A DNA stretch of 9,363 bases from Bacillota bacterium (lineage in GTDB: Bacteria > Bacillota > Limnochordia > Darwinibacteriales > Darwinibacteriaceae). Below, one piece after another: positions 1-5,915 of the stretch; the stretch's first letter is position 1, and each line of letters opens with the position of its first letter. The notes under the pieces were generated by a model. It was given only the letters and a program-made list of their open reading frames with translations. It had not been told where the DNA came from and did no database searches. The DNA lies in assembly GCA_012799115.1 (NCBI GenBank), contig JAAZLY010000020.1, positions 1 through 9,363 of the forward strand. The letters run 5' to 3'. Position numbers and translations under genes: made by a program.

Positions 1-477
1 AGTGCTATTGCAGACCAAACCAACCTCTTGGCCCTTAACGCAGCAATCGAAGCTGCCCGGGCTGGAGAGCATGGTCGCGGTTTTGCCGTTGTCGCTGACG
101 AGGTTAGGAAACTTGCAGAACAGTCTTCAGCTGCGACTACAGACATTGAACTCCTTATAGGTCAAATTCAAAGTGGAATAGCAACAACAGTAAATGGTAT
201 GAGTGAAGGTTCCACCAAGACAGAAGTAGCCCTCGATCAAGTCAATCAGAGTAGCAAGATTCTTAATAGCATCCTGGGGGCTGTCGAAGAGATTGAGCGA
301 CAGGTCGAGGAGTTCACGGATGGACTGACCGAGGTCAATAGCGGCGGCCATGGAATCGCCAGTGCCACCGAGGAGCAAGCGGCCTCTATGCAAGAAGTGG
401 CAACATCTGCGCAAAATCTTATGAACATGGCTACAAGACTACAAGAACTCATCCAACACTTCAAACTAAATAACTAA
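1..477 (+). CDS. Methyl-accepting chemotaxis protein, C-terminal part (5' end outside window)
   Basis: This is the cytoplasmic signalling end of a chemoreceptor, which binds CheW and CheA and controls CheA autophosphorylation. The frame is open from base 1, so the ligand-binding, membrane and HAMP parts lie upstream. Seen directly: the highly conserved hairpin tip (IADQTNLLALNAAIEAARAGE) at codons 3-23, followed by GRGFAVVADEVRKLAEQS, the most diagnostic block of the family. The return helix carries a typical C-terminal adaptation segment (ASATEEQAASMQEV) near codons 119-132. The protein ends HFKLNN, with no CheR/CheB-tethering pentapeptide like those of some enterobacterial receptors. The ligand cannot be inferred because the sensor half is missing. 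A hairpin terminator follows 13 nt after the stop, so this is the last gene of its transcript. The family call is very safe. Confidence 0.96.
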   Translation, partial: SAIADQTNLLALNAAIEAARAGEHGRGFAVVADEVRKLAEQSSAATTDIELLIGQIQSGIATTVNGMSEGSTKTEVALDQVNQSSKILNSILGAVEEIERQVEEFTDGLTEVNSGGHGIASATEEQAASMQEVATSAQNLMNMATRLQELIQHFKLNN

Positions 478-486
478 ACCTCCTAT

Positions 487-538
487 GCAAGACTCCCCAG
501 CTTATCTAGTAGATGGACTGGGGAGTCTGCATTTGTTT
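487..538 (+). terminator. Intrinsic terminator after the chemoreceptor gene
   Basis: A perfect 10-bp stem is formed by GACTCCCCAG (491-500) and CTGGGGAGTC (518-527). The 17-nt loop can close further through ATCT/AGAT (504-507 with 511-514), and GCA/TGC (487-489 with 528-530) extends the base past one bulged A. A moderately T-rich tract (ATTTGTTTG) follows. Its place directly after the MCP stop supports a Rho-independent terminator. Confidence 0.82.
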
Positions 539-574
539 GCCGATTATCGGCAATTTCTTGTTGTAAATCGGCAA
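537..574 (+). promoter_or_regulatory. Putative operator: perfect 8-1-8 palindrome plus a third half-site
   Basis: TTGCCGAT-T-ATCGGCAA (537-553) is a perfect inverted repeat with a one-base centre. The same half-site, ATCGGCAA, recurs in direct orientation at 567-574, exactly 21 bp from the right arm, or about two helical turns. A one-base loop makes an RNA hairpin unlikely, so this reads as a DNA-binding site for a dimeric regulator. The third half-site falls in the spacer of the predicted promoter, where binding would block RNA polymerase. The natural candidate is the small HTH protein encoded by the second gene of the cassette (autoregulation). That link is inference. Confidence 0.6.
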
Positions 575-589
575 GAGGCGCGGTATACT
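561..589 (+). promoter_or_regulatory. Predicted sigma-A-type promoter of the DUF2975/HTH cassette
   Basis: TTGTAA (561-566) and TATACT (584-589) are separated by 17 bp, matching the -35 and -10 consensus at 4/6 and 5/6 positions. The start point would be near 596, giving a very short leader that begins just before the AGGAGG ribosome site (598-603). The unusually short leader is the main reason for caution. The third operator half-site (567-574) lies within the spacer. Confidence 0.45.
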
Positions 590-611
590 TTAAGAAAAGG
601 AGGCGATTTTT

Positions 612-1103
612 GTGAACGTTGCACAGGGAAAACCCCTAGCTAAGCTCCTGCAGAGGATACTCAATGTGTTTTGGTTCTTGGGATGGTTAGTTCTCCTATT
701 GCTGGTGGTTACAGCCATTGTCCAAGTCATTGATTTTCGCGGGTTGGCTAACACCATCGCCCAATTGGCGCTTGTGGGCTTTGTTTCAGCACTCCAATTT
801 ATCATCGTTCAACTCCGTAGAATTCTCGAAACCGTGGCCCATGAAAAACCATTTACCCTGGCCAATGTGGCCAGATTTCGCTCCATCGGTTTCACCACTC
901 TCGCTATCGGTGGTCTCTTCTTGGCAAGGGACCTTTATCTCAAAGGTTGGAACACCTTTGTCATCCTGAATGCTGATGATAAAGGAGTTGTAACAAATGT
1001 ACAGGTAGCCCTGCCGTTTATTATCGGTATCCTAGCCCTGATCTTGGCCGACATTTTCAGGTTGGGCTATGACATGTTTGAAGAAAACAAACTAACCATT
1101 TAA
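612..1103 (+). CDS. DUF2975 family four-helix membrane protein
   Basis: A 163-aa integral membrane protein of the DUF2975 family, whose biochemical role is unknown. The GTG start is set by AGGAGG at 598-603, 8 nt upstream. Four hydrophobic helices are visible at about residues 15-39, 46-67, 91-108 and 130-149. The family signatures are the conserved loop LRRILETV...KPFTLANVARFRSIG (about 68-93) and the C-terminal ADIFRLGYDMFEENKLTI, close to the usual 'IFr.G..l..E.dLTI' ending. Only 12 nt separate it from the HTH gene behind it, the standard partner of DUF2975 genes in Bacillota and Bacteroidota. Such pairs are often taken to be a membrane sensor or effector with its cytoplasmic regulator, but this is not shown by the sequence. 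Family assignment is confident; function is unknown. Confidence 0.88.
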   Translation: MNVAQGKPLAKLLQRILNVFWFLGWLVLLLLVVTAIVQVIDFRGLANTIAQLALVGFVSALQFIIVQLRRILETVAHEKPFTLANVARFRSIGFTTLAIGGLFLARDLYLKGWNTFVILNADDKGVVTNVQVALPFIIGILALILADIFRLGYDMFEENKLTI

Positions 1104-1115
1104 CGGAGGGATCCC

Positions 1116-1322
1116 ATGCCGATCGTTGTCAACTTGGACGTTATGATGGCGAAACGAAAGATCTCGCTGAAAGAACTCGCGGAAAAAGTGGGAATCACGG
1201 ACTCTAATTTGTCCATTCTCAAGAACAATAAGGCCAAGGCTATTCGCTTCTCCACATTAGAGGAAATCTGCGCAGCACTGGACTGTCAACCAGGTGACTT
1301 GCTGGAATATAGAAAAACATAG
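1116..1322 (+). CDS. YozG-like Cro/CI-type HTH transcriptional regulator (68 aa)
   Basis: A single-domain DNA-binding protein of the small YozG-like group (HTH_26-type Cro/CI fold). The ATG is preceded by GGAGGG (1105-1110) at 5 nt. The family-typical opening VNLDVMMAKRKISLKELAEK is followed by the helix-turn-helix at about residues 17-37 (recognition helix around SNLSILKNNKA) and the conserved tail RFSTLEEICAALDCQPGDLLEY. It has no ligand or oligomerisation domain. It is cotranscribed with the DUF2975 gene 12 nt upstream and is the best candidate to bind the palindrome at 537-553. It ends only 18 nt from the stop of the convergent VOC gene, with no recognisable terminator between. Assignment is strong; the target DNA is inferred. 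Confidence 0.92.
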   Translation: MPIVVNLDVMMAKRKISLKELAEKVGITDSNLSILKNNKAKAIRFSTLEEICAALDCQPGDLLEYRKT

Positions 1323-1340
1323 CGTACTATGCCTGGGTTT

Positions 1341-2081
1341 TCAGCAAAAAAGTTTCACGTTTTCGATCTCAACATAGTTGCCGGTGGCCCGGTTTGTATA
1401 AAGCTCAACTTGGTAGCTCTGATCAACCACAAACTCGATTTCTTGTTGTGAGGGTAAACAAACGGATATGACATCCTCGCTCTCGCTGACTGGATACGAA
1501 CCAAAGACCGTTTTGAGCATACCCAAGTCCCTAGATGTAAATGGACCTCGAATCGTCACTTTCTGTACCCCTTCGATTCCGTTGTCTCTGGAGTTTGGAA
1601 CCATGTATTGGTTCATAAAGTCCCTCGATTTTTGGTCCTTCATTTCTTGAAAGCCTATCTGAAGGGGGACTTGTTCAAAGAAAGGCAGATAGCAGTTTCT
1701 CCACGGCATTCTTCTAGTCAGCAAATTGAAGAACCACTTGAACTCCAGCCAGCTTGGTGACGTGACTGAAATGTTCTTCTGCATAAGGGACTGGTGCAGC
1801 TCATCCATGTGTTCGGTATCGAGCATCAGGCAGATCATCCCTCTGTGCCCTGCATGATACCTCTTGGTCCATTCCGGAACCCAACCGCCCCCATCATCCC
1901 TGAGAATGTTAACCATTTCCAGATACTCATGGCCGATCCATAGATTAGACACCCGAAATCCCCTTGTACCCTTTCCCCATTTGGGCTCATAGGGAAAACC
2001 AACATTTCGAATCGCGCTAATCATGTTCTTATCCTTCTGGTATTCTTCATCGATATTGAGCACAAAATGGTCTAACTTCAC
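1341..2081 (-). CDS. VOC / glyoxalase-like domain protein (246 aa)
   Basis: A soluble protein of the vicinal oxygen chelate superfamily, closest by eye to the Glyoxalase_3-like group. The N-terminal half shows LDHFVLNIDEEYQKD (3-17), GFPYEPKWGKGTRGFRVSNLWIG (28-50), EYLEMVNILRDDGGGW (52-67) and HRGMICLMLD (79-88), the expected strand pattern with candidate metal ligands His5 and Glu52/Glu55. The C-terminal part (about 170-246) has lower similarity and may be a second, degenerate module. No substrate is implied; these proteins include lyases, dioxygenases, resistance proteins and non-catalytic binders. I chose the GTG at 2081 because GGGAGGG lies 8 nt upstream; extension to 2147 would add 22 residues unlike the family and overlap the upstream gene. 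It follows the XRE-membrane regulator by 31 nt and is probably in its operon. Confidence 0.82.
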   Translation of the reverse strand: MKLDHFVLNIDEEYQKDKNMISAIRNVGFPYEPKWGKGTRGFRVSNLWIGHEYLEMVNILRDDGGGWVPEWTKRYHAGHRGMICLMLDTEHMDELHQSLMQKNISVTSPSWLEFKWFFNLLTRRMPWRNCYLPFFEQVPLQIGFQEMKDQKSRDFMNQYMVPNSRDNGIEGVQKVTIRGPFTSRDLGMLKTVFGSYPVSESEDVISVCLPSQQEIEFVVDQSYQVELYTNRATGNYVEIENVKLFC

Positions 2082-2089
2082 CCAGAACA

Positions 2090-2096
2090 CCCTCCC
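2090..2096 (-). promoter_or_regulatory. Ribosome binding site that fixes the GTG start of the VOC gene
   Basis: GGGAGGG on the minus strand, 8 nt before the GTG at 2081. It favours the 246-aa form over a longer in-frame reading from 2147 that would overlap the preceding gene. Confidence 0.75.
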
Positions 2097-2112
2097 TAGA
2101 AAAATACCTATG

Positions 2113-3012
2113 CTACTCCTTTGCTCCGCCCCAGACTGTGTAGGCATAACACAAGAGGCTGGTTACCGGGAAGACCAGCCATCCCGGATGCCAAGCATCC
2201 CAGATGAAACCGAGAGCCAAGAAGACCATCGACGCCAAGGGCATACCAACGCCATAAATCCAGTTACGGCCATTATTGGTTCTCAGTTCTGCCACATGTT
2301 CGCGATTGTTCATGATGATATGGAACGCTCCCATCATCGTTCCAGCAAAGGTGATCAAAGCTGTAGCGGTCCCCCAAAAGAGAGGGAGTACGGAGATATA
2401 ACGCATATCATCGCTGTTGGCCCAGACACTGACAACCAGACTCAAGATAAACAGAGCGATGCCTATTGCGATGAAAAGCCCATATTTCCTTTGTTGTAAG
2501 GGATACTCCTTTTGAAGGTCCTTCAGGAAGGCCTGATCAATGCTCAACGGACGCTCTTCAATCTGATCATAGCCCTCAAATTTGGGCTCAAACCCAAGCA
2601 TGACGAGGATGCCCACTCCCAATGCAGCTCCTGAGAAGAACAGGGCAGTTCCCAAAGGGTAAGGAAAATACATGGTAAAAGAGAGGGACATGATCAAGAT
2701 GGCTAGGCCGATGGCCATCTTCCGTCCCCTTTTCTCCTTGGTAGCCAGATACTTTCTGGCCGACTCAGGGCTTACGTAATGACTAGTCTCTTCAGTTGTT
2801 CCCCTTTGTTCAGGATCATCGTCTTTAAACAGATAATCCAGGGAGACCCCAAACAAATCGCTCATACGGAGCACCGTCTCCATTTCTGGAAACCCTTGCC
2901 CATTTTCCCATTTACTCACCGCTTGACGTGAAACATCGAGTCTGCCCGCGAGCTCTTCTTGGGAAATGCCATGCTCTTTGCGGAGCATTCTTACCTTATC
3001 GGAAAAGTTCAT
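2113..3012 (-). CDS. XRE-family HTH regulator fused to a six-helix membrane domain
   Basis: A 299-aa one-component regulator. Residues 1-63 are a classic Cro/CI HTH (MNFSDKVRMLRKEHGISQEELAGRL, recognition helix DVSRQAVSKWENG at 27-38, then the LFGVSLDYLF end). A charged linker (64-98, ending TKEKRGRKM) leads to about six membrane helices near residues 99-118, 120-141, 177-197, 208-233, 251-271 and 276-295. The DNA-binding domain would therefore be held at the inner face of the membrane. Proteins of this layout are common in Bacillota, and their signals are mostly unknown. The start at 3012 is supported by AGGAGG 8 nt upstream; the longer in-frame reading to 3045 would place that site inside the coding sequence. 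The VOC gene follows by 31 nt. Two similar sequence elements upstream (3047-3060, 3092-3103) are possible operators. Confidence 0.88.
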   Translation of the reverse strand: MNFSDKVRMLRKEHGISQEELAGRLDVSRQAVSKWENGQGFPEMETVLRMSDLFGVSLDYLFKDDDPEQRGTTEETSHYVSPESARKYLATKEKRGRKMAIGLAILIMSLSFTMYFPYPLGTALFFSGAALGVGILVMLGFEPKFEGYDQIEERPLSIDQAFLKDLQKEYPLQQRKYGLFIAIGIALFILSLVVSVWANSDDMRYISVLPLFWGTATALITFAGTMMGAFHIIMNNREHVAELRTNNGRNWIYGVGMPLASMVFLALGFIWDAWHPGWLVFPVTSLLCYAYTVWGGAKE

Positions 3013-3020
3013 TTTAGCCG

Positions 3021-3026
3021 CCTCCT
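3021..3026 (-). promoter_or_regulatory. Ribosome binding site that fixes the XRE-membrane regulator start
   Basis: AGGAGG on the minus strand within an A-rich run, 8 nt before the ATG at 3012. This rules against the longer reading that begins at 3045. Confidence 0.8.
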
Positions 3027-3041
3027 TTTTAGGCAATGCTA

Positions 3042-3103
3042 CCACGTCAAGTTATGCAAGACCACCAATTCTGCCTTGCTTTTTGTCAACTTCAAGTTGC
3101 AAG
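3042..3103 (-). promoter_or_regulatory. Repeated operator-like elements upstream of the XRE-membrane gene
   Basis: Two related elements occur in the 115-nt gap. TCAAGTTATGCAAG lies at 3047-3060 and TCAAGTTGCAAG at 3092-3103, identical except for an AT insertion. The distal copy is also half of the palindrome CAACTT-C-AAGTTG (3087-3099, plus-strand reading). A good -35-like TTGACA (3089 down to 3084, minus strand) sits in the distal element, but no convincing -10 lies 16-18 bp from it. Binding by the downstream XRE protein is the simplest reading and is inferred. Confidence 0.42.
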
Positions 3104-3113
3104 TCCCGCAATT

Positions 3114-3141
3114 AGCCCATTTGAAGGTTATCTCATGGGCT
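3114..3141 (-). terminator. Weak hairpin at the end of the alpha/beta hydrolase gene
   Basis: AGCCCAT and ATGGGCT form a perfect 7-bp stem around a 14-nt loop that includes the hydrolase stop codon. The sequence after it is only weakly T-rich (AATTGC), so termination may be partial or may need a factor. Confidence 0.3.
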
Positions 3142-4174
3142 CGTCGTAAAAGCTCAGGATCCTACCCATGACTTCTTCATCGAGGGCATAAAGCAAGCTC
3201 TTTTCCAAATGTCTCTCCAAATACTCCGCTCTAATTTCGGGTGTAAACTCCTCTTCTATCGAGCTAACGTAGACAGCGAACTCTTCATTGAACGCATCCC
3301 GATAAGCCGTGGCATGATCGGCATACCAGATGCGGTTATGGCCGCGGTCTTCAAATTGAAGGAATTGAAATCGGGGGTTGTTGGCATAGCGCCGGAAGAA
3401 GATGTCATAGCTTGCCTCGGAAGAAATGGTATCATCATCTACACTATGGATGATCATCACCCGAGCCGCCGAATTTTCAAACCCGGCTATGCAAGTCTGG
3501 TTGGCGTACTCCCCGAACTTCATCCGTTCATACATGCTTACAAATGGCATGAGGAGGCGAACCGCCTTCCCCATCATTTGCTGGCCAGCCTCTCTAATAA
3601 CATCTCCAGGTTCGTTAAAGCCAGCGACCATCACAACGGCCTGCACATCAGGATGGTAGTTCAGCACACTGCCAGCCGAATAGGCACCCCAGCTATGACC
3701 AAAGAGCATGATGGGAAGACCTGCAAAATCCGGTGTACCTTTTACAAAGCGAAGGGCATAATCCAGATCAATCAAACCTTGGGGAATGCCCCTAACAGAG
3801 TCCCCTTCGCTTTCATCATTACCCGTGGCGTCATAAGCAAATACCAGATAACCATGGGAAGTAAAATAGTCTGCAATATCCAGATAGGAGTTATGCCCTC
3901 CACCTCCAAGACCATGGGCGATGACGATCACTCCCCTTGGATCGGTGGTTTCGCCAAAGTACTTATACCCCACCAAGTTCTGTCCGCGATGGGAGGCAAA
4001 GGTGAATCGTTCTCTATTCATACCTTCAAACTCATCCAGACTGCGACCTAGGGGTGCGTAGCTCTCTAGACGCTGAGAAAAGTTCTGCTCGTACAACATA
4101 ACAGCCAGACCTAGTGGCACGATCAGTAGCAGACCAAGGATCATACCTATTATGACTTTGACTCGTGTTCCCAT
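3128..4174 (-). CDS. Membrane-anchored alpha/beta hydrolase (serine hydrolase, lysophospholipase-like)
   Basis: A 348-aa alpha/beta-hydrolase-fold enzyme. Residues 5-27 form one hydrophobic helix with basic residues before it, best read as an uncleaved signal anchor holding the catalytic domain outside the membrane. Visible motifs: oxyanion region AHGLGGGGHNSY (86-97), the DATGNDESEG loop (115-124) typical of the monoacylglycerol lipase/lysophospholipase-like group, nucleophile elbow GHSWG with Ser161, probable acid Asp247 in HSVDDDTI and His279 in DRGHNRI. The triad is thus complete. An acidic tail (from about 300) lies beyond the core fold. Substrate is unknown; an ester or lipid-like compound is most likely. 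AGGGAG 8 nt before the ATG at 4174 fixes the start; a longer reading from 4234 adds residues before the anchor and overlaps a -10 box. The GH43 gene upstream ends 105 nt away. Confidence 0.87.
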   Translation of the reverse strand: MGTRVKVIIGMILGLLLIVPLGLAVMLYEQNFSQRLESYAPLGRSLDEFEGMNRERFTFASHRGQNLVGYKYFGETTDPRGVIVIAHGLGGGGHNSYLDIADYFTSHGYLVFAYDATGNDESEGDSVRGIPQGLIDLDYALRFVKGTPDFAGLPIMLFGHSWGAYSAGSVLNYHPDVQAVVMVAGFNEPGDVIREAGQQMMGKAVRLLMPFVSMYERMKFGEYANQTCIAGFENSAARVMIIHSVDDDTISSEASYDIFFRRYANNPRFQFLQFEDRGHNRIWYADHATAYRDAFNEEFAVYVSSIEEEFTPEIRAEYLERHLEKSLLYALDEEVMGRILSFYDEPMR

Positions 4175-4182
4175 CCTAATCT

Positions 4183-4188
4183 CTCCCT
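4183..4188 (-). promoter_or_regulatory. Ribosome binding site that fixes the alpha/beta hydrolase start
   Basis: AGGGAG on the minus strand, 8 nt before the ATG at 4174. The alternative ATG at 4234 has no ribosome site and lies next to a TATAAT box. Confidence 0.7.
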
Positions 4189-4232
4189 CACCAACCGGAA
4201 TCATTGTTCCAGTCATCACAAAGTGTTCTTCC

Positions 4233-4261
4233 ATTATAATAGGAAGTTCTGGTGAATACCA
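4233..4261 (-). promoter_or_regulatory. Candidate promoter of the alpha/beta hydrolase gene
   Basis: A perfect TATAAT occurs on the minus strand (4238 down to 4233), giving a leader of about 50 nt to the chosen ATG. The hexamer 17 bp upstream, TGGTAT, is a poor -35, and no TG extension is present. Separate transcription from the GH43 gene is plausible but not certain. Confidence 0.38.
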
Positions 4262-4289
4262 CCCTTCCTACCGAAGGGGTTAACCCCCC
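4262..4289 (-). terminator. Possible weak terminator behind the GH43 gene
   Basis: Directly at the GH43 stop, GGGG-TTAA-CCCC (4276-4287) and CCCTTC-GGTAG-GAAGGG (4278 down to 4262) can form overlapping, mutually exclusive hairpins. No T-run follows. It could weaken read-through into the hydrolase gene, but it is not a textbook terminator. Confidence 0.3.
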
Positions 4290-5695
4290 AAAGTGAAGGA
4301 AGCCAAACTGGCACTACCGCTCCCTCGGTACGTGAAATACAGAGCTTGTATACCATCGGGGACATTGATCGCCGCGAAGTATTCGGTCCAGACATTGGTA
4401 AAATCCACAGGAATGGTACCCAAGACTTCCCCATTCCAGGCTGTTTTCACCTCGAAATGGCCACGACAATAGCCACGCACTTTGATGCTGATCTTGGTTA
4501 TACCTTGACACGAGAAATACTTAAATCCAGCTGTGGCAGATTCTTTCATGTTGGCAATATATCCGATTTCTCTGTCCCCATCTTTGCCATCTTGCGTTAT
4601 TTTGGGGAACTGATTGTTCATCCAGGCCCCTGTAAAGTCTGTGTAGATGGACTCTTCATCGCAGAAGAGGTTGCAGGCTAAATAGGCTGGGTATTCTCCC
4701 CTACCAATCAGTGGAGTCTCGATGGAACCGCATGAGGTCATTTCCACTTGTGGGATCTGTCCATCTTCTGTGAAGGATATTTTCTCCAAGCAACCCTGCC
4801 TACTAAAGTTGGTTCCATTGGTATGGCGGTGATAGAAGATGTACCATTCCCCGCTGATCTCCACAATACTGCCGTGGTTGTTGCCTCCATAGAACATGGG
4901 CTTATTGGCGGGTTTATAGGAATCTATATACATGTCACAATTGCTTACAATAACCCCTTGATAGGTAAAGCCTTCAGTGGGTGAATCGCTTGTAGCATAG
5001 CATAGTTCATGCATCAAGATAGAGGAATAGATCAAGTAATAGGTGCTCCCTCGTTTTCTAATGGAAGGGGCCTCAAAGAACTCATGACCTTCATAGCCGC
5101 TCCCAGCTGCATATGGTTCACTTGGGGCAACGATGATTGGTTCCTGAATAATCGTGAGCATATCTGGGCCTAAGACAGTTACCATGGCGCCTAAGCGGCT
5201 CTTGTCACCCTTGGCGCAAAATCCCGTGTACAAATAGGTTTGCTCACCTTCTGTTAGAACAGCGGGGTCAAACTGAGGCTGATCACCTTCCCTTTCCCCC
5301 AGAGGTGTGCCATCCAAGTGGTGTACATATCCATAGAACTGGTACTTGCCAGCCGGCGTATCACAGACCGCGACCGAGACAATGGGAACCTTATCGAGAC
5401 AATAGAATAGGTAGTATCTGCCATCTGGTCCAACGGTAACATCGGGGGCGTAGAGACACATACTGCCATCTAGATTGAGGGGATCATCTGTCTTCTTATA
5501 GATCACGCCTTCATAGCGCCAGTCAGATAGATCGTCTACAGGAGCCGACCAACATACATAGTCGTTGAGGCAATAGACATGACCATTAAAACGATCGTGA
5601 GAACCGTAAACGTAGACCCTCCCATCAAATACATAAGGTTCCCCATCGGGAATGTACTCCCATGATGGAAGATAAGGATTTACTTGTTGTAGCAT
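4280..5695 (-). CDS. Glycoside hydrolase family 43 with C-terminal CBM6-like beta-sandwich
   Basis: A 471-aa five-bladed beta-propeller glycosidase of GH43 type, a family of inverting beta-xylosidases, alpha-L-arabinofuranosidases and related enzymes. The three expected carboxylates are visible: Asp17 in YIPDGEPYVFDGRVYVYGS (general base), Asp85 in LYAPDVTVGPDGRYYLFY (pKa modulator) and Glu208 in HEFFEAPSIRKRGSTYYLIYS (general acid). GNNHGS (270-276) supplies the usual blade-five histidine. The catalytic part ends near 320; residues 345-471 look like a carbohydrate-binding-module-6-type beta-sandwich. There is no signal peptide, so it should act in the cytoplasm on imported oligosaccharides. 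The start at 5695 follows AAAGGA by 8 nt; a TTG reading from 5713 would contain that site. Substrate cannot be set by motif. It is rich in cysteine (14), fitting a reducing cytoplasm. Confidence 0.9.
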   Translation of the reverse strand: MLQQVNPYLPSWEYIPDGEPYVFDGRVYVYGSHDRFNGHVYCLNDYVCWSAPVDDLSDWRYEGVIYKKTDDPLNLDGSMCLYAPDVTVGPDGRYYLFYCLDKVPIVSVAVCDTPAGKYQFYGYVHHLDGTPLGEREGDQPQFDPAVLTEGEQTYLYTGFCAKGDKSRLGAMVTVLGPDMLTIIQEPIIVAPSEPYAAGSGYEGHEFFEAPSIRKRGSTYYLIYSSILMHELCYATSDSPTEGFTYQGVIVSNCDMYIDSYKPANKPMFYGGNNHGSIVEISGEWYIFYHRHTNGTNFSRQGCLEKISFTEDGQIPQVEMTSCGSIETPLIGRGEYPAYLACNLFCDEESIYTDFTGAWMNNQFPKITQDGKDGDREIGYIANMKESATAGFKYFSCQGITKISIKVRGYCRGHFEVKTAWNGEVLGTIPVDFTNVWTEYFAAINVPDGIQALYFTYRGSGSASLASFTLGG

Positions 5696-5703
5696 GTCCT
5701 CAT

Positions 5704-5709
5704 TCCTTT
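5704..5709 (-). promoter_or_regulatory. Ribosome binding site that fixes the GH43 start
   Basis: AAAGGA on the minus strand, 8 nt before the ATG at 5695. A TTG-initiated reading from 5713 would put this site inside the coding sequence. Confidence 0.6.
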
Positions 5710-5903
5710 CCAAGTGTGGTACGGACCCATGCCTCTTACTTCAATTAGACCAAAACCTGCCAATTACCTGCCTGTAGCTCTCACATCCTTATCCAGGACC
5801 CCTTAGTTATAGAACATTTTCTTCCCTGCTCCTAGGTTTTTGGGCGATAAGCCAGAATACTTGTGAGTAGGAGATACCAGCCCCAACTCCTATAGAAAAG
5901 AGC

Positions 5904-5909
5904 GAGGTG
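5904..5909 (+). promoter_or_regulatory. Ribosome binding site of the PRiA4_ORF3-type gene
   Basis: GAGGTG lies 6 nt before the ATG at 5916. The in-frame GTG at 5907 is part of this site, so the ATG is the better start. The 220-nt gap between the divergent GH43 and PRiA4_ORF3-type genes must hold both promoters, but no convincing -35/-10 pair was found in it for either strand. Confidence 0.6.
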
Positions 5910-5915
5910 AGATGG

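Noticed and set aside
1323..1340. Possible terminator between the convergent HTH and VOC genes
   Set aside because: Only 18 nt are available and no stem longer than 4 bp was found.
2023..2499. Plus-strand open frame of 158 codons opposite the XRE/VOC junction
   Set aside because: Low-complexity-like composition, no family resemblance, antisense to two well-supported genes.
3209..4051. Open frame of 280 codons on the plus strand opposite the alpha/beta hydrolase gene
   Set aside because: It has no ribosome site, no recognisable domain and lies wholly antisense to a gene with an intact catalytic triad; it is a reading-frame shadow.
5735..5763. TTGGCA with AGTAAG at 17 bp (minus strand) as a promoter for the GH43 gene
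   Set aside because: The -35 is good but the -10 matches only 3 of 6; a nearby TCTAAT (5749-5744) has no -35 at the right distance. Not strong enough to annotate.
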